From Marinicella litoralis (GTDB lineage Bacteria; Pseudomonadota; Gammaproteobacteria; Xanthomonadales; Marinicellaceae), in NCBI RefSeq assembly GCF_002591915.1, contig NZ_NIHB01000005.1, positions 62,001 to 126,000 on the forward strand: a stretch of 64,000 bases of DNA. Direction: 5' to 3'. The notes beneath the pieces were generated by a model. The model searched no databases and was not told where the DNA came from. It saw only the letters and a program-made list of their open reading frames with translations. This document shows, in pieces, positions 16,703 to 26,846 of this stretch. Both the position numbers and the translations under genes were made by a program. Numbering within the stretch: position 1 is the first letter of the stretch; each line of letters starts with the position of its first letter.

Positions 16703-17224
16703 GCTAGAAATGACAAAGTACGCAGGAACAACCAAATCAGGGTTCCTGAAGTTAGGCTAATAGACCAACATGGTGAACAAGTAGGTATCGTATCAACATC
16801 GGAAGCTCAGGACAGGGCTCGAGGTGCGGGGTTGGATTTGGTGGAAATTTCACCCAAAGCAGCACCGCCGGTATGTAAGATTATGGATTATGGTAAGTTC
16901 AAGTTTGAACAAGCCAAGAAAAATCAAATAGCCAAGAAGAAACAAAAGAAAGTTCAGTTGAAAGAGGTTAAGTTCAGACCCAATACTGAAGAAGCGGATT
17001 ATCAAGTCAAGCTCAGGAATTTGAGAAAATTCATTGATCAAGGTAATAAAGTCAAAGTGACCATCATGTTCAGAGGACGTGAGTTGGCACACAGAGACAT
17101 CGGTTCAAATATGTTGGATCGATTGGAAAAAGATTTAGTGGATGAAGTGGTTGTTGAACAACGGCCAGCGAAAATGGAAGGTCGATTTATGATTATGTTG
17201 TTGGCGCCGAAGCCAGCAAAATAA
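16700..17224 (+). CDS. infC: Translation initiation factor IF-3
   Basis: A 174-residue IF-3 when read from the AUC start. The N-terminal domain (to about residue 75) contains '[20 protein letters not shown]' and '[20 protein letters not shown]'. A lysine-rich linker ('[12 protein letters not shown]') leads to the C-terminal domain with 'VKEVKFRP'-like '[18 protein letters not shown]' and '[16 protein letters not shown]'. IF-3 binds the 30S subunit and checks start codon and initiator tRNA. Starting at the first conventional codon (TTG 16832) would remove a conserved part of the N-terminal domain. It begins 20 bp after thrS. Confidence 0.95.
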   Translation: MARNDKVRRNNQIRVPEVRLIDQHGEQVGIVSTSEAQDRARGAGLDLVEISPKAAPPVCKIMDYGKFKFEQAKKNQIAKKKQKKVQLKEVKFRPNTEEADYQVKLRNLRKFIDQGNKVKVTIMFRGRELAHRDIGSNMLDRLEKDLVDEVVVEQRPAKMEGRFMIMLLAPKPAK

Positions 17225-17230
17225 TCATGA

Positions 17231-17600
17231 CAAACCGCGTATCGATAAATACAGTTGGTGAGTGCAACGAATCAGCCGTATTTTCATAAACGCAGTCGCA
17301 GTGATTACGGTTTCGCGCAGCGAAGAAGTGGTCATGAAGACACTGAAGCCAAAAGCTTCAAACCGCGTAGCGATAAATACAGTTGGTGAGTACAACGAAT
17401 CAGCCGTATTTTCATAAACGCAGTCGCAGTGATTACGGTTTCGCGCAGCGAATAAGTGGTCATGAAGACACTGAAGCCAAAAGCTTCAAACCGCGTAGCG
17501 ATAAATACAGTTGGTGAGTGCAACGAATCAGCCGTATTTTCATAAACGCAGTCGCAGTGATTACGGTTTCGCGCAGCGAAGAAGTGGTCACGAAGACACA
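17231..17600. repeat. Tandem 128-bp repeat, almost three copies
   Basis: Three direct repeats begin at 17231, 17359 and 17487, an exact 128-bp period; the third ends near 17600. The copies differ at only a few positions. Each full unit holds a GAAGC-CAAAA-GCTTC hairpin and a TTCGC-GCA-GCGAA hairpin. The array fills the infC-rpmI gap, 487 bp in all. No gene is supported in it; the minus-strand frame across it is a by-product of the repeat. Confidence 0.93.
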
Positions 17601-17711
17601 TAAAATGGGTTTAAATACCTAATAAGAAAAAAGCTGACCAGTGAGTCAAGAACGATTAAAGCCTTAAGGGGCTACTTGCTGGAGTATATAAATAAAATAC
17701 AGGAGGGCTTT

Positions 17712-17906
17712 ATGCCTAAAATGAAAACCAAAAAGGGCGCTCAAAAGCGCTTCAGAAAAACGGCCAGTGGCTTCAAAAGAAAGCATGCTTTCAGAAGTCA
17801 TATCTTGACCAAGATGAGTACGAAACGTAAACGTAATTTACGTGGCACCAGCCTGGTGCATGAAGCTGATGAAGCATCAGTGAAAAGACTACTACCTTAC
17901 GCTTAA
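17712..17906 (+). CDS. rpmI: 50S ribosomal protein L35
   Basis: A 64-residue basic protein: '[20 protein letters not shown]' followed by 'RHAF'-like '[22 protein letters not shown]' in segments, the standard L35 layout. ATG 17712 follows AGGAGG by five bases. It precedes rplT by 16 bp. In E. coli the rpmI-rplT mRNA is controlled by L20; the repeats upstream replace the usual compact leader. Confidence 0.96.
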   Translation: MPKMKTKKGAQKRFRKTASGFKRKHAFRSHILTKMSTKRKRNLRGTSLVHEADEASVKRLLPYA

Positions 17907-17922
17907 TTAAAGGAGAAACATC

Positions 17923-18279
17923 ATGGCAAGAGTTAAACGAGGCGTCACAGCACGCAAAAGACATAAAAAGATCCTTAAATTAGCAAAGGGTTACTACAAT
18001 GCACGTCGTAAAATTTACCGCGTTGCAAAACAAGCAGTCATTAAAGCTGGTCAATATGCTTACCGTGACCGCAGAACCAGAAAAAGAAACTTCCGCGCAT
18101 TGTGGATCACACGTATCAATGCGGGTGCTCGTAACAATGGCTTGAGCTACTCACGATTTATCAACGGTTTGAAAAAAGCTGATATCTCTTTAGATCGTAA
18201 AGTTCTGGCTGATATGGCTGTACACGACAAGGCAGGTTTTGCTGCTGTTGTTGAACAAGCCAAAGCCGCATTGTCATAG
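17923..18279 (+). CDS. rplT: 50S ribosomal protein L20
   Basis: A 118-residue rRNA-binding protein needed for early 50S assembly. The sequence '[20 protein letters not shown]' and '[20 protein letters not shown]' is diagnostic. Start ATG 17923 has AAGGAG upstream. It is followed by a terminator, so pheST may have its own transcript. Confidence 0.97.
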   Translation: MARVKRGVTARKRHKKILKLAKGYYNARRKIYRVAKQAVIKAGQYAYRDRRTRKRNFRALWITRINAGARNNGLSYSRFINGLKKADISLDRKVLADMAVHDKAGFAAVVEQAKAALS

Positions 18280-18324
18280 TAAACTGTCCCTACCAGGGAT
18301 ATTGACAATCAATAGATTAAGAAG

Positions 18325-18356
18325 AGGAATCAGTGGTATAGCTGATTCCTTTTTTT
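18325..18356 (+). terminator. Terminator after rplT
   Basis: A 9-bp perfect stem (18325-18333 with 18342-18350, loop TGGTATAG) followed by seven T. In enterobacteria an attenuator (pheL) lies at this place before pheST; no phenylalanine-rich leader peptide is visible here. Confidence 0.85.
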
Positions 18357-18417
18357 ATTGCCTGTTGATAAATAAATACAATACAACAACATAATTAACA
18401 ACCAACAGAGAATTAAA

Positions 18418-19413
18418 GTGAGTGATTTGAAACAAATCTTAGCAGATGGATTGCAGCAAATTGAATCAGCAGCGACCGTACAAGGATTGGATGACGTCAG
18501 GGTGCAGTTTTTAGGCCAAAAAGGCACGGTAACCGTCCAGTTGAAACAACTGGGTCAATTGGCACCTGAGGACAGGAAATCGGCAGGCGCTGAGATCAAC
18601 CAAATCAAACAGCAATTGTTCACAGCAATCCAAGCGAAAAAAACCACTTTGATGCAAGTTGAGTTGAATCAAAAGCTCATGGCAGAAGCCGTTGATGTGA
18701 CTTTGCCAGGTAGGTCTGGTGCCAAGGGTGGGGTTCACCCAGTAAGTCGTACCATGCAACGCATCATAGATTTGTTTTCTCAAGTCGGCTTTGATGTGGT
18801 GACGGGGCCAGAAATTGAAGATGATTTTCATAACTTTGAAGCTTTGAATTTTCCTGCGCACCATCCTGCGCGCGCCATGCACGACACCTTTTATTTCCCT
18901 GACGGTCATTTGTTAAGGACCCACACATCGCCAGTACAAATCCGGGCCATGAAAACCATGAAGCCGCCGATTAAAATCATTGCACCAGGTAAAGTTTATC
19001 GCAGTGATTCCGACCAAACACACACACCAATGTTTCATCAGGTTGAAGGTTTGGTGATTGGTGAAAATGTGACCTTTGCATCATTGAAAGGCGTGTTGAA
19101 TCAATTTGTTAATGCCTTTTTTGAAGATGATTTGCAAATCAGATTAAGGCCATCCTATTTTCCTTTCACTGAACCTTCTGCGGAAGTGGATGTGGAGTGG
19201 AAGAAAGAAGATGGTTCTATCGATTGGCTTGAAGTGCTTGGATGTGGCATGGTGCATCCCAATGTCTTGCGATCAGGTGGCATAGACCCTGAAAAATACA
19301 CTGGCTTTGCCTTTGGATTGGGTGTGGAGCGTTTCGCTATGTTGCGTTATGGCGTACAAGACTTGAGAAACTTTTTTGAAAATGACATGGCATTTTTACG
19401 CCAATTCCAATAA
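18418..19413 (+). CDS. pheS: Phenylalanyl-tRNA synthetase, alpha subunit
   Basis: A 331-residue catalytic alpha subunit. It has an N-terminal coiled-coil arm (1 to about 90, '[19 protein letters not shown]') and a class II core with '[14 protein letters not shown]', '[22 protein letters not shown]', '[13 protein letters not shown]' and '[17 protein letters not shown]'. The start is a GTG at 18418 giving [11 protein letters not shown]; no ATG fits. It pairs with PheT as an alpha2-beta2 tetramer. The genes are 15 bp apart. Confidence 0.96.
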   Translation: MSDLKQILADGLQQIESAATVQGLDDVRVQFLGQKGTVTVQLKQLGQLAPEDRKSAGAEINQIKQQLFTAIQAKKTTLMQVELNQKLMAEAVDVTLPGRSGAKGGVHPVSRTMQRIIDLFSQVGFDVVTGPEIEDDFHNFEALNFPAHHPARAMHDTFYFPDGHLLRTHTSPVQIRAMKTMKPPIKIIAPGKVYRSDSDQTHTPMFHQVEGLVIGENVTFASLKGVLNQFVNAFFEDDLQIRLRPSYFPFTEPSAEVDVEWKKEDGSIDWLEVLGCGMVHPNVLRSGGIDPEKYTGFAFGLGVERFAMLRYGVQDLRNFFENDMAFLRQFQ

Positions 19414-19428
19414 ATAGGAACAGAAACA

Positions 19429-21804
19429 ATGAAGATAAGTGAGAATTGGTTAAAAGAATGGGTGGCAACAGATGCGTCGACTGAACAGTTGATGTCTGAA
19501 TTGACCATGCTTGGTTTGGAAGTCGATGGTGTAGAACCTGCTGGCGGTGAATTTTCTGGTGTGGTTGTGGCTGAAATTGTTTCTTGTGAGAAACACCCAG
19601 ACGCTGATAAGTTAAAAGTCTGTCAGGTCAATGCCGGTAATGAAACCTTGCAAATTGTTTGTGGTGCGCCGAATGCGCGTGTCGGTTTAAAAACAGCTTT
19701 GTCGAAAATTGGTGCGGTGTTACCTGGTGATTTTAAAATTAAAAAATCAAAGTTACGCGGTGTCGAATCAAAAGGGATGTTGTGTTCGGAGGTTGAACTG
19801 GGTATCAGTCAGGAATCGGATGGCATCATTGAATTGGCTGATGACGCCCCCGTTGGTGTTGATGTCAGTGAATATTTGGCATTGAATGACCAGATCATTG
19901 ATATTGATCTGACGCCCAACCGTGCAGATTGTTTTTGTATGCGCGGGGTAGCCAGAGATTTGGCTACATTGGGTAACTTAAAAGTTAACTTTCCTACAAT
20001 AAGCGAACAAAAAGTGACCATTGATGATCAAATCAATGTGTCGATGGAAGCGCCAAAACAATGCCCTAAATATGGTACCAGAGTCATTAAAGGGATTGAT
20101 AACAGTCAGTCATCACCCACATGGATGAAAGAAAAGCTCAGACGTTCTGGTATTCGGTCGATACACCCTGTAGTCGATGTGACCAATTATGTGATGCTTG
20201 AATTGGGTCAGCCCATGCATGCCTTTGATTTGGCTAAAATTGATGGCGATATTGTGGTCAGAATGGCTCAAGACAAAGAATCATTGGTGTTGCTTGATGG
20301 CAGCACAGCCGAATTGAATCCAGAGTTCTTACTGATTGCTGACCAAACCAAAGCGTTGGCAGTGGCTGGGGTCATTGGTGGTCAAGACAGTGGTGTTGGC
20401 AGTGAAACCCAGGACATCGTGCTGGAATCAGCCTATTTTGATCCAGCTACCATCATGGGCAAGTCAAGAAAGTTGGGTGTGCATACAGAATCAGGCATGC
20501 GTTTTGAGCGTGGTGTTGATTGGGGTTTACAGGCTGATGCCTTACAACGTGCCACTGAATTGATTCTGCAAATATGTGGCGGCTCTGTGGCCCCCATTAA
20601 TATGACTGAACTGACTGGTGAATTACCTAAACAACATCAGATTGCTTTGACAGAAGATAAATTGCAGCGTGTTTTGGGGTTTGTTGTCGAGGCCGATCGT
20701 GTGACTCAAATTTTCAATTCATTGGGACTGACTGCGACCTACCAAAACAACAGTTGGCAAGTGGTTTCTCCTTCGTGGCGTTTTGACATGGAGATTGCAG
20801 AAGATTTAATCGAAGAGGTTGTCAGGGTGGTTGGTTATGATCAGATGCCATCTCATCGGCTTCATTCTACAGATGCCATCAGGGTGATTCCTGAAGCCAT
20901 CAAACGCACCCATGTAATTAAATCACAATTGAGTGACTTGGCCTACCAAGAAGTGATCAACTATTCTTTCGTGGCGGAAAAACAATTGGCGGATTTAAAA
21001 TTAGCCGACCATGCCATTGCGTTGGCCAATCCATTGAATAAAGACATGGCTGTGATGCGTACGCATTTATTGCCAGGACTGCTGGCCAACATCAAATCAA
21101 ACCTGGCCAGGCAAGAGCAAGATTTAGCACTGTTTGAAATGGGCAAAGTATTTACTGCTGACAATGAAATTGTGCAAACCGATGAGTTGTTACTGGCAAA
21201 GACTGGTTTGCAGTCTCCTGAGCAGTGGAGCGCCAACAGTGCTAAAGTGGATTTTTATGACATCAAAGGTGATGTGGAAGTTTTACTTTCTTCGGCCTCG
21301 GAAACCATTGATTTTACAGCTGCTGATTATCCTTTTTTACACCCAGGTAGACAGGCTGAAGTTAAGCTCGCAGGAAAAACCGTGGGTTATTTGGGTCAGG
21401 TTCACCCGTCCATCTGTCAACAACTGAAAATAAAGCAAGATGTGTATGTGGCTAATTTGAATGTAAATGCCATACAAAACATTACTTTACCGCAATGGCA
21501 ATCCATTTCAAAATTCCCCAAAGTAAGACGTGATTTGTCAATTGTATTGAAAGATGAAGTGACTTGGGATCAAGTATCACAGGCGATTAACGACTGTTTG
21601 GGTGAGAGCCAACAGTTGTTGAATAGCTTGAGGTTGTTCGATGTATATAAGGGAGATAACATTGAAAAAGGATACAAAAGTCTCGCCATGGCTATGATTT
21701 TTCAGGAAAAAAATCGAACTTTAGAAGATAAAGATGTGGACAAACTGGTGTCAAAAGCGGTATCCTTTTTGGCAGAACAATTTAACGCAGAAGTAAGAAC
21801 ATGA
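19429..21804 (+). CDS. pheT: Phenylalanyl-tRNA synthetase, beta subunit
   Basis: A 791-residue beta subunit. Order of parts: N-terminal '[12 protein letters not shown]', tRNA-binding OB domain (about 39-150, '[20 protein letters not shown]'), B3/4 editing domain, B5 domain, catalytic-like core and C-terminal anticodon-recognition FDX-ACB domain ('[18 protein letters not shown]'). Length matches the approximately 795 residues of E. coli PheT. The stop overlaps the ihfA start (ATGA). Confidence 0.96.
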   Translation: MKISENWLKEWVATDASTEQLMSELTMLGLEVDGVEPAGGEFSGVVVAEIVSCEKHPDADKLKVCQVNAGNETLQIVCGAPNARVGLKTALSKIGAVLPGDFKIKKSKLRGVESKGMLCSEVELGISQESDGIIELADDAPVGVDVSEYLALNDQIIDIDLTPNRADCFCMRGVARDLATLGNLKVNFPTISEQKVTIDDQINVSMEAPKQCPKYGTRVIKGIDNSQSSPTWMKEKLRRSGIRSIHPVVDVTNYVMLELGQPMHAFDLAKIDGDIVVRMAQDKESLVLLDGSTAELNPEFLLIADQTKALAVAGVIGGQDSGVGSETQDIVLESAYFDPATIMGKSRKLGVHTESGMRFERGVDWGLQADALQRATELILQICGGSVAPINMTELTGELPKQHQIALTEDKLQRVLGFVVEADRVTQIFNSLGLTATYQNNSWQVVSPSWRFDMEIAEDLIEEVVRVVGYDQMPSHRLHSTDAIRVIPEAIKRTHVIKSQLSDLAYQEVINYSFVAEKQLADLKLADHAIALANPLNKDMAVMRTHLLPGLLANIKSNLARQEQDLALFEMGKVFTADNEIVQTDELLLAKTGLQSPEQWSANSAKVDFYDIKGDVEVLLSSASETIDFTAADYPFLHPGRQAEVKLAGKTVGYLGQVHPSICQQLKIKQDVYVANLNVNAIQNITLPQWQSISKFPKVRRDLSIVLKDEVTWDQVSQAINDCLGESQQLLNSLRLFDVYKGDNIEKGYKSLAMAMIFQEKNRTLEDKDVDKLVSKAVSFLAEQFNAEVRT

Positions 21805-22109
21805 CAGAAACAGTCACAAAAACTGACTTAGCAGAAATATTATATATGGAAGTTGGGCTTAACAAGCGTGAGGCCAGTGAGTTTGTCAGTGTGTTTTTTG
21901 AAACCATAAAAGCACAGTTGTTAGATGGCCATGGTGTTAAGTTGTCTGGATTTGGTAATTTTGAATTACGTGATAAGAAATCAAGACCTGGTAGAAACCC
22001 AAAAACACTGGAAGAAATACCCATTTCAGCCAGAAGGGTGGTTGCATTTAAGCCGGGACAAAAATTGAGGAATACGATAGAGACATATGCTGGATCAAGG
22101 CCACAATAA
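21801..22109 (+). CDS. ihfA: Integration host factor alpha subunit
   Basis: A 102-residue DNA-bending protein of the HU/IHF family. The conserved parts 'LTKTDLAE'-like '[20 protein letters not shown]', '[20 protein letters not shown]' and '[20 protein letters not shown]' identify the alpha subunit, as does its position after pheT. It overlaps pheT by four bases, so it is translationally coupled. Confidence 0.95.
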   Translation: MTETVTKTDLAEILYMEVGLNKREASEFVSVFFETIKAQLLDGHGVKLSGFGNFELRDKKSRPGRNPKTLEEIPISARRVVAFKPGQKLRNTIETYAGSRPQ

Positions 22110-22440
22110 GACCCTGCCTCCCATCCCCGCGAAAAGATATTTCACCATTGGTGAAGTGTCCACCTTGTGTGATGTTAAGCAACATGTGTTGCGATATTGG
22201 GAAAATGAATTTGACAATTTAAACCCAGTCAAAAGACGAGGCAATCGCAGGTATTATCAACGCAACGATGTGATGATGATTAGGCAGATTCGCAGTTTAT
22301 TGTATGATCATGGTTACACCATTTCAGGTGCCAGACAAAAGCTCAATGGTAAAGTCTCAGAAAAAGAAGCCAGTAAGTCATATCAAGTGATTCAACAAAC
22401 CCGCATTGAATTGGAAGAAATCCTGGATTTATTGAAGTAA
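22087..22440 (+). CDS. MerR family transcriptional regulator
   Basis: A 117-residue protein with an N-terminal MerR winged helix ('[20 protein letters not shown]' then 'YWENEF', '[13 protein letters not shown]'). The C-terminal helix ending '[10 protein letters not shown]' would form the dimer coiled coil. There are no cysteines placed for metal sensing. A MerR-like gene after ihfA is a conserved arrangement in Gammaproteobacteria; its targets are not known to me. It overlaps ihfA by 23 bases. Confidence 0.9.
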   Translation: MLDQGHNKTLPPIPAKRYFTIGEVSTLCDVKQHVLRYWENEFDNLNPVKRRGNRRYYQRNDVMMIRQIRSLLYDHGYTISGARQKLNGKVSEKEASKSYQVIQQTRIELEEILDLLK

Positions 22441-22524
22441 GCACGGTTCAACAAGCTGCCAATTTAATTACCTGTTTTAGCCCTTTAAATTACCAATCTT
22501 TGTGATAGAATACGCACGTTATTT

Positions 22525-22601
22525 CGGAACGTGGCGCAGCTTGGTAGCGCACTACAATGGGGTTGTAGGGGTCGGAGGTTCGAATCCTCTCGTTCCGACC
22601 A
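22525..22601 (+). tRNA. tRNA-Pro (GGG)
   Basis: A 77-base cloverleaf. Acceptor stem CGGAACG (22525-22531) pairs with CGTTCCG (22591-22597), followed by A and an encoded CCA. The anticodon arm is CTACA-ATGGGGT-TGTAG, giving anticodon GGG with G37. The T arm is GGAGG-TTCGAAT-CCTCT. All arms fold as expected. Confidence 0.95.
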
Positions 22602-22698
22602 ATAACATTTTGATGGTATTTTTGCTGTCATTTGAATCCTATTCAAACCTTCCTTGTACACCTTTAGCCTAATTAATATTTCAATATCTGACCATGAT

Positions 22699-22707
22699 TG
22701 ATATAAT
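22699..22707 (+). promoter_or_regulatory. Extended -10 promoter of mdh
   Basis: TGATATAAT is an extended -10 (TGnTATAAT) located 80 bp before the mdh ATG. The -35 region is weak, as extended -10 promoters allow. Confidence 0.5.
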
Positions 22708-22787
22708 CGCGCCAGCTATGAACCTTGGGCATTGTATTCAATGCATTTTAATCCTGGGTTTTTTCAAACCATCAATTGGAGACATCA

Positions 22788-23762
22788 ATGAAACAACCAG
22801 TTAGAGTCGTTGTTACTGGCGCAGCAGGACAAATCGGATACCAACTTTTATTCAGAATTGCAGCGGGTAATATGCTCGGTCCTGACCAACCTGTGATTTT
22901 GCATTTACTTGAAATTCCACCTGCCATGAACGCCGTGCAAGGTGTGGTGATGGAATTGGAAGATTGTGCCTTTCCATTGTTACATGGTGTGGTTGCTACC
23001 GATGATGCGAATGTTGCCTTCAAAGATGCCAATTACGCTTTATTGGTGGGTGCAATGCCACGTGGCCCTGGGATGGAACGCAGTGATTTATTGCAAGCCA
23101 ATGCCAAAATTTTCTCTGTGCAAGGAAAAGCGATGAATGATCATGCAGCCAAGGACATTAAAGTCTTGGTGGTTGGAAATCCTGCCAATACCAATGCCTT
23201 GATAGCTCAGCAAAATGCACCTGACATCGATCCTGGTCAGTTTACTGCCATGACTCGGCTAGACCACAACCGTGCCTTGGCTCAATTGTCCGGAAAATTC
23301 AATGTACAAACCAATGACCTGACTCGCATGACCATCTGGGGTAACCATTCATCAACCCAGTATCCTGATGTTTCACAAGTTCAAGTGAACGGTTGTGACT
23401 TAACGAATGTTGATCAAACTTGGTATGTTGACGAGTTTATTCCTACTGTACAACAACGCGGTGCAGCAATCATCAAAGCCAGAGGCGCATCCAGCGCGGC
23501 TTCAGCGGCATCGTCAGCAATTGACCACATGCGAAACTGGGCTTTGGGCACAGCAGCGGGTGACTGGGTCTCTATGGCGATTCCAAGTGATGGCAGTTAT
23601 GGTGTAGCACCAGGGATTATCTTTTCATACCCAGTCACTTGTGCCAATGGTCAATACAGCATTGTGCAAGATTTGCCAGTGAGTGAATTCTCACAAAGTC
23701 GCATCGATGCCACTGAAGCTGAATTACGTGAAGAACGTTCAGCGGTAGAACATTTGTTCTGA
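22788..23762 (+). CDS. mdh: Malate dehydrogenase
   Basis: A 324-residue NAD-dependent malate dehydrogenase of the MalDH type 2 group, catalysing malate to oxaloacetate in the TCA cycle. Features: NAD-binding '[19 protein letters not shown]', substrate-binding arginines in '[15 protein letters not shown]', '[12 protein letters not shown]', the aspartate of '[11 protein letters not shown]' and catalytic histidine in '[12 protein letters not shown]'. ATG 22788 is used; the frame opens at a TTG. It is a single-gene unit ending in a strong terminator. Confidence 0.96.
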   Translation: MKQPVRVVVTGAAGQIGYQLLFRIAAGNMLGPDQPVILHLLEIPPAMNAVQGVVMELEDCAFPLLHGVVATDDANVAFKDANYALLVGAMPRGPGMERSDLLQANAKIFSVQGKAMNDHAAKDIKVLVVGNPANTNALIAQQNAPDIDPGQFTAMTRLDHNRALAQLSGKFNVQTNDLTRMTIWGNHSSTQYPDVSQVQVNGCDLTNVDQTWYVDEFIPTVQQRGAAIIKARGASSAASAASSAIDHMRNWALGTAAGDWVSMAIPSDGSYGVAPGIIFSYPVTCANGQYSIVQDLPVSEFSQSRIDATEAELREERSAVEHLF

Positions 23763-23787
23763 TTGATTTATATCAAAGATGTTCAAC

Positions 23788-23818
23788 AAAAAACCGCCGG
23801 CTTGCTGGCGGTTTTTTT
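23788..23818 (+). terminator. Terminator after mdh
   Basis: An 11-bp stem (23788-23798 with 23807-23817, loop GGCTTGCT) with A and T tracts, followed by T. Confidence 0.88.
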
Positions 23819-23889
23819 ATGCGATATGCATTGAAACATGGTGTGTGTAACATTTATGATATATTGGTGTAATGGGTGGAAGTAATTAA

Positions 23890-24996
23890 ATGAATCAAAT
23901 GAAAGCAATCATCGATGAGGAAATGAAGTTGATTAATCAACTGATGAACTCGATGGTTTTGGTTTGGATGTTTCTTTCTACTTTTGCACTTATTTTTACT
24001 TTACTACGAACAGAACTGACTGGTTGGGGTGGCAAGGAAAATATGTTAATCCTCATCTACATTGCAATCATGTTGGTTGCGGTGTTCCGTAACAGGTTGT
24101 CGCCCTATATCAAAGTTTTTTTGTTTATTGCATCACAGGTTTTAGTGGCTATATTGGGGGTGCTTGAATTTGGTTTTATGGCACCGGCTATTTTGTTTTT
24201 ACCCATGACTGTCATGCTTTTGGCTTGTTTTTACAAGCAAGCCGTCATACTGTTTTTTGCTGGCTTGGTTTTGGTGTTTATTTCATGGGCTGCTTATGCT
24301 TTTCACAATGGCTATTTGTCTTTGTCACCTGATGCCAATGTCATATTCATGAATGTTGAACATTGGGTTGTCTATATCATTTGTTTGGCCAACCTGCTGC
24401 TTTTTTTACCGATTTCAATCTATAAATACCGAAACAACATGAATCAATTGTTGTTTGAAGTGATGGAACAAAAAAAAGAAATTGAACACTTGGCCAACCA
24501 TGATTTTTTAACCGGCTTGCCGTTGATTAAATTGTGCATGAGTCAATTCGATGCTTTTTTGGCCAGTGATTATCAAAATAACAAACACTTGGCGATGTTG
24601 TTTCTGGATATTGATAAGTTCAAGTTGGTGCTTGATCAATACGGACATGATGCAGGAGACATTTGTTTGATCCATGTGGCCAATAAGTTGAGTAAAGAGG
24701 TGAGGTCAGCGGGATTTGCCTGTCGCTTAGGTGGTGATGAGTTTATGGTGCTGTTAAACACCTTTAAGTCAAAAGATGAATTGATTGATAAGGCTGAGCG
24801 CATTGTTTCTGAAGTTTCTAGTACCTTTAAATTCAGAGGAAAACACCTGTCTGTTGGGGTGAGTGTTGGTATCGCTTTGTTTGGCGAACACGGAAAAAAA
24901 TTCCATGATTTAAAACGGGCTGCTGATCGAGCCATGTATCAAGCCAAGTCTTCAAACAACAATTCTATTTGCTTTGCTGAACCTGAAGCAAATTAA
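23890..24996 (+). CDS. Membrane GGDEF-domain protein (probable diguanylate cyclase)
   Basis: A 368-residue protein with six predicted membrane segments (about 18-38, 52-67, 73-91, 96-112, 117-136, 158-178) and a C-terminal GGDEF domain. The signature 'RLGGDEFMVLL' is intact (GGDEF at 281-285), as is the metal-binding aspartate of 'LDIDKFK'. Two positions differ from the usual pattern: 'DFLTGLPLIKL' lacks the NR of DxLTxLxNR, and 'FKLVLDQYGH' has L248 where the guanine-contacting asparagine is normal. No RxxD inhibitory site precedes the GGDEF. It would make cyclic di-GMP in response to a membrane signal, if active. It stands alone between mdh and pruA. Confidence 0.85.
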   Translation: MNQMKAIIDEEMKLINQLMNSMVLVWMFLSTFALIFTLLRTELTGWGGKENMLILIYIAIMLVAVFRNRLSPYIKVFLFIASQVLVAILGVLEFGFMAPAILFLPMTVMLLACFYKQAVILFFAGLVLVFISWAAYAFHNGYLSLSPDANVIFMNVEHWVVYIICLANLLLFLPISIYKYRNNMNQLLFEVMEQKKEIEHLANHDFLTGLPLIKLCMSQFDAFLASDYQNNKHLAMLFLDIDKFKLVLDQYGHDAGDICLIHVANKLSKEVRSAGFACRLGGDEFMVLLNTFKSKDELIDKAERIVSEVSSTFKFRGKHLSVGVSVGIALFGEHGKKFHDLKRAADRAMYQAKSSNNNSICFAEPEAN

Positions 24997-25060
24997 TGGG
25001 ATGGTTTTGCTCAATAGCAGATAAATCCGTATAATTCACATTTTTTACGAGATTTGTCCC

Positions 25061-26689
25061 ATGATCAGCGCCAACATCCCACAAACTCCAGCAGTTAAAA
25101 ATGAACCCATCAGTGAATTCCGACCAGGCAGTGCTGAAACCCTGTCCTTACAAAGTACCATGGACCACATGGCTGCTCAACAAGCGGACATACCCTGTTT
25201 CATCGGTGGCCAAGAAGTCAGAACCGGACAAGTTGAAAATGTAGTCATGCCACATGATCACAGTCATGTCTTGGGTCAGGCGCATGTGGGTGGCCATCAA
25301 GAGTTGAATCAGGCAGCAGACGCAGCCATCAAAGCCCAAAAAGATTGGGCGGCCTTGCCATGGCAATCTCGCGCCGCAGTGTTTTTAAAGGCAGCAGATT
25401 TGTTGGCAGGCCCTTACCGCAACATCATCAATGCAGCCACCATGCATGGGCAATCGAAAAACTGTTTTCAAGCTGAAATTGATGCAGCTTGTGAGTTGAT
25501 TGATTTTTTGCGGTTCAATGCCTATTTTTACCAACAAATCATGGAACAACAACCGGTTTCATCTCCCGGTGTTTGGAATCAATTGGACTGGCGTCCGTTG
25601 GAAGGATTTGTGATGGCCATTACACCGTTTAATTTTACGGCAATTGCTGGTAATTTACCGGCCACCCCTGCGATGTTGGGGAATGTGGTGGTTTGGAAGC
25701 CTTCGGGCACACAAATGTTGTCTGCTTATATCATCATGCAGGTGTTTAAAGAGGCAGGCTTGCCTGATGGTGTGATTAATATGGTGGCTGCAGACGGACC
25801 AGTGGCTGGTGCTGCTTTGTTACCCAGACCTGATTTGGCGGGTGTTCACTTCACTGGGTCGACACCTACATTCCAACATATTTTTGCTGAAGTGGGTGGA
25901 AACATAGGTCGTTATCACTCTTACCCGAGGTTGGTTGGTGAAACTGGTGGTAAAGATTTTGTCTTTGCCCATGAGTCTGCCAATCCGATTGCGGTGGCCA
26001 CTGCATTGGCTCGTGGGGCTTTTGAGTACCAGGGACAAAAGTGTTCAGCCGCTTCTCGTGCATACATTCCATCAGCCATCTGGCCAGAAGTTAAGGCCCA
26101 ATTGGTTGAAGACGTCAAATCATTCAAGATGGGAAGTACCCGTGATTTCGGTAATTTCATCAATGCAGTCATTGATGAACGCTCTTTTGACAAAATAAAA
26201 TCATATGTGGATTTTGCCTCAAATGCTGCCGATGCTGAAATTGTTGTTGGTGGGGTTTGCGATAAATCTGAAGGTTATTTTGTAGAACCCACAGTCATCG
26301 TAACCAGTAATCCGCAATTTAAAACCATGCAAGAAGAAATATTTGGTCCGGTATTAACCATTTATGTCTATGCTGAAGCAGACTTTGAGGATACCTTGGA
26401 ATTGTGTGACCAAGGATCAATCTATGCTTTGACCGGTGCTATTTTTGCGCAAGATCGATTCATGATTAATCACATGGCAGATCGTTTAAGGAATGCAGCG
26501 GGTAATTTTTATATCAATGATAAACCAACTGGAGCTGTGGTGGGTCAACAGCCGTTTGGCGGTGGACGTGCTTCAGGAACCAACGACAAAGCAGGCAGTG
26601 CTTTGAATTTATACCGTTGGTTGTCACCAAGAACCATCAAGGAAACTTTCGTTACACCAACTGATTATCGTTATCCGTTTTTAGGCTAA
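25061..26689 (+). CDS. pruA: L-glutamate gamma-semialdehyde dehydrogenase (P5C dehydrogenase)
   Basis: A 542-residue aldehyde dehydrogenase of the long, eukaryote-like P5C dehydrogenase group. It oxidises glutamate semialdehyde, in equilibrium with pyrroline-5-carboxylate, to glutamate in proline catabolism. The general base is the glutamate of 'LVGETGGKDFVF' and the nucleophile the cysteine of 'EYQGQKCSAASRAY'. 'ITPFNFTAIAGNLPATPA' and 'FGGGRASGTNDKAGS' are family hallmarks. There is no fused or adjacent proline dehydrogenase, so the first step must be encoded elsewhere. Confidence 0.94.
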   Translation: MISANIPQTPAVKNEPISEFRPGSAETLSLQSTMDHMAAQQADIPCFIGGQEVRTGQVENVVMPHDHSHVLGQAHVGGHQELNQAADAAIKAQKDWAALPWQSRAAVFLKAADLLAGPYRNIINAATMHGQSKNCFQAEIDAACELIDFLRFNAYFYQQIMEQQPVSSPGVWNQLDWRPLEGFVMAITPFNFTAIAGNLPATPAMLGNVVVWKPSGTQMLSAYIIMQVFKEAGLPDGVINMVAADGPVAGAALLPRPDLAGVHFTGSTPTFQHIFAEVGGNIGRYHSYPRLVGETGGKDFVFAHESANPIAVATALARGAFEYQGQKCSAASRAYIPSAIWPEVKAQLVEDVKSFKMGSTRDFGNFINAVIDERSFDKIKSYVDFASNAADAEIVVGGVCDKSEGYFVEPTVIVTSNPQFKTMQEEIFGPVLTIYVYAEADFEDTLELCDQGSIYALTGAIFAQDRFMINHMADRLRNAAGNFYINDKPTGAVVGQQPFGGGRASGTNDKAGSALNLYRWLSPRTIKETFVTPTDYRYPFLG

Positions 26690-26704
26690 TTGAATGGATC
26701 ATGT

Positions 26705-26734
26705 CACCAAAGGCCGCCTCTGCGGCCTTTGGTG
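26705..26734. terminator. Hairpin after pruA
   Basis: A perfect 13-bp stem (26705-26717 with 26722-26734, loop CTCT) 16 bp after the pruA stop. No strong T tract follows directly, so its efficiency as a terminator is uncertain. Confidence 0.6.
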
Positions 26735-26784
26735 CTTGTGGGTTTTGATGTCAAAGATGACAATAAAACAAATTGATGACAATG

Positions 26785-26802
26785 CTGTCACTAAGCTGTC
26801 AT
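26785..26802 (+). promoter_or_regulatory. Pho box upstream of phoB
   Basis: CTGTCAC-TAAG-CTGTCAT: two 7-bp direct repeats with a 4-bp linker, the architecture of the E. coli Pho box (CTGTCAT repeated every 11 bp), with one mismatch. It lies just before the PhoB-like gene, suggesting autoregulation. Confidence 0.75.
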
Positions 26803-26846
26803 AATATTTACTTATCATGGCGACTTTAACAGACAATTCTTCCGAA

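Noticed and set aside
16832-17224. infC starting at TTG 16832
   Set aside because: This would delete about 44 residues of the conserved IF-3 N-terminal domain. The AUC at 16700 has a perfect Shine-Dalgarno sequence.
17231-17600. CRISPR or tRNA/rRNA-like array
   Set aside because: Copies are contiguous without spacers and do not fold as tRNA.
17332-17601. An 89-residue minus-strand frame with internal repeat
   Set aside because: It is the tandem DNA repeat read as protein, with no family resemblance.
18280-18417. A pheL-type leader peptide and attenuator before pheST
   Set aside because: The hairpin is an ordinary terminator after rplT. No short frame rich in phenylalanine precedes it.
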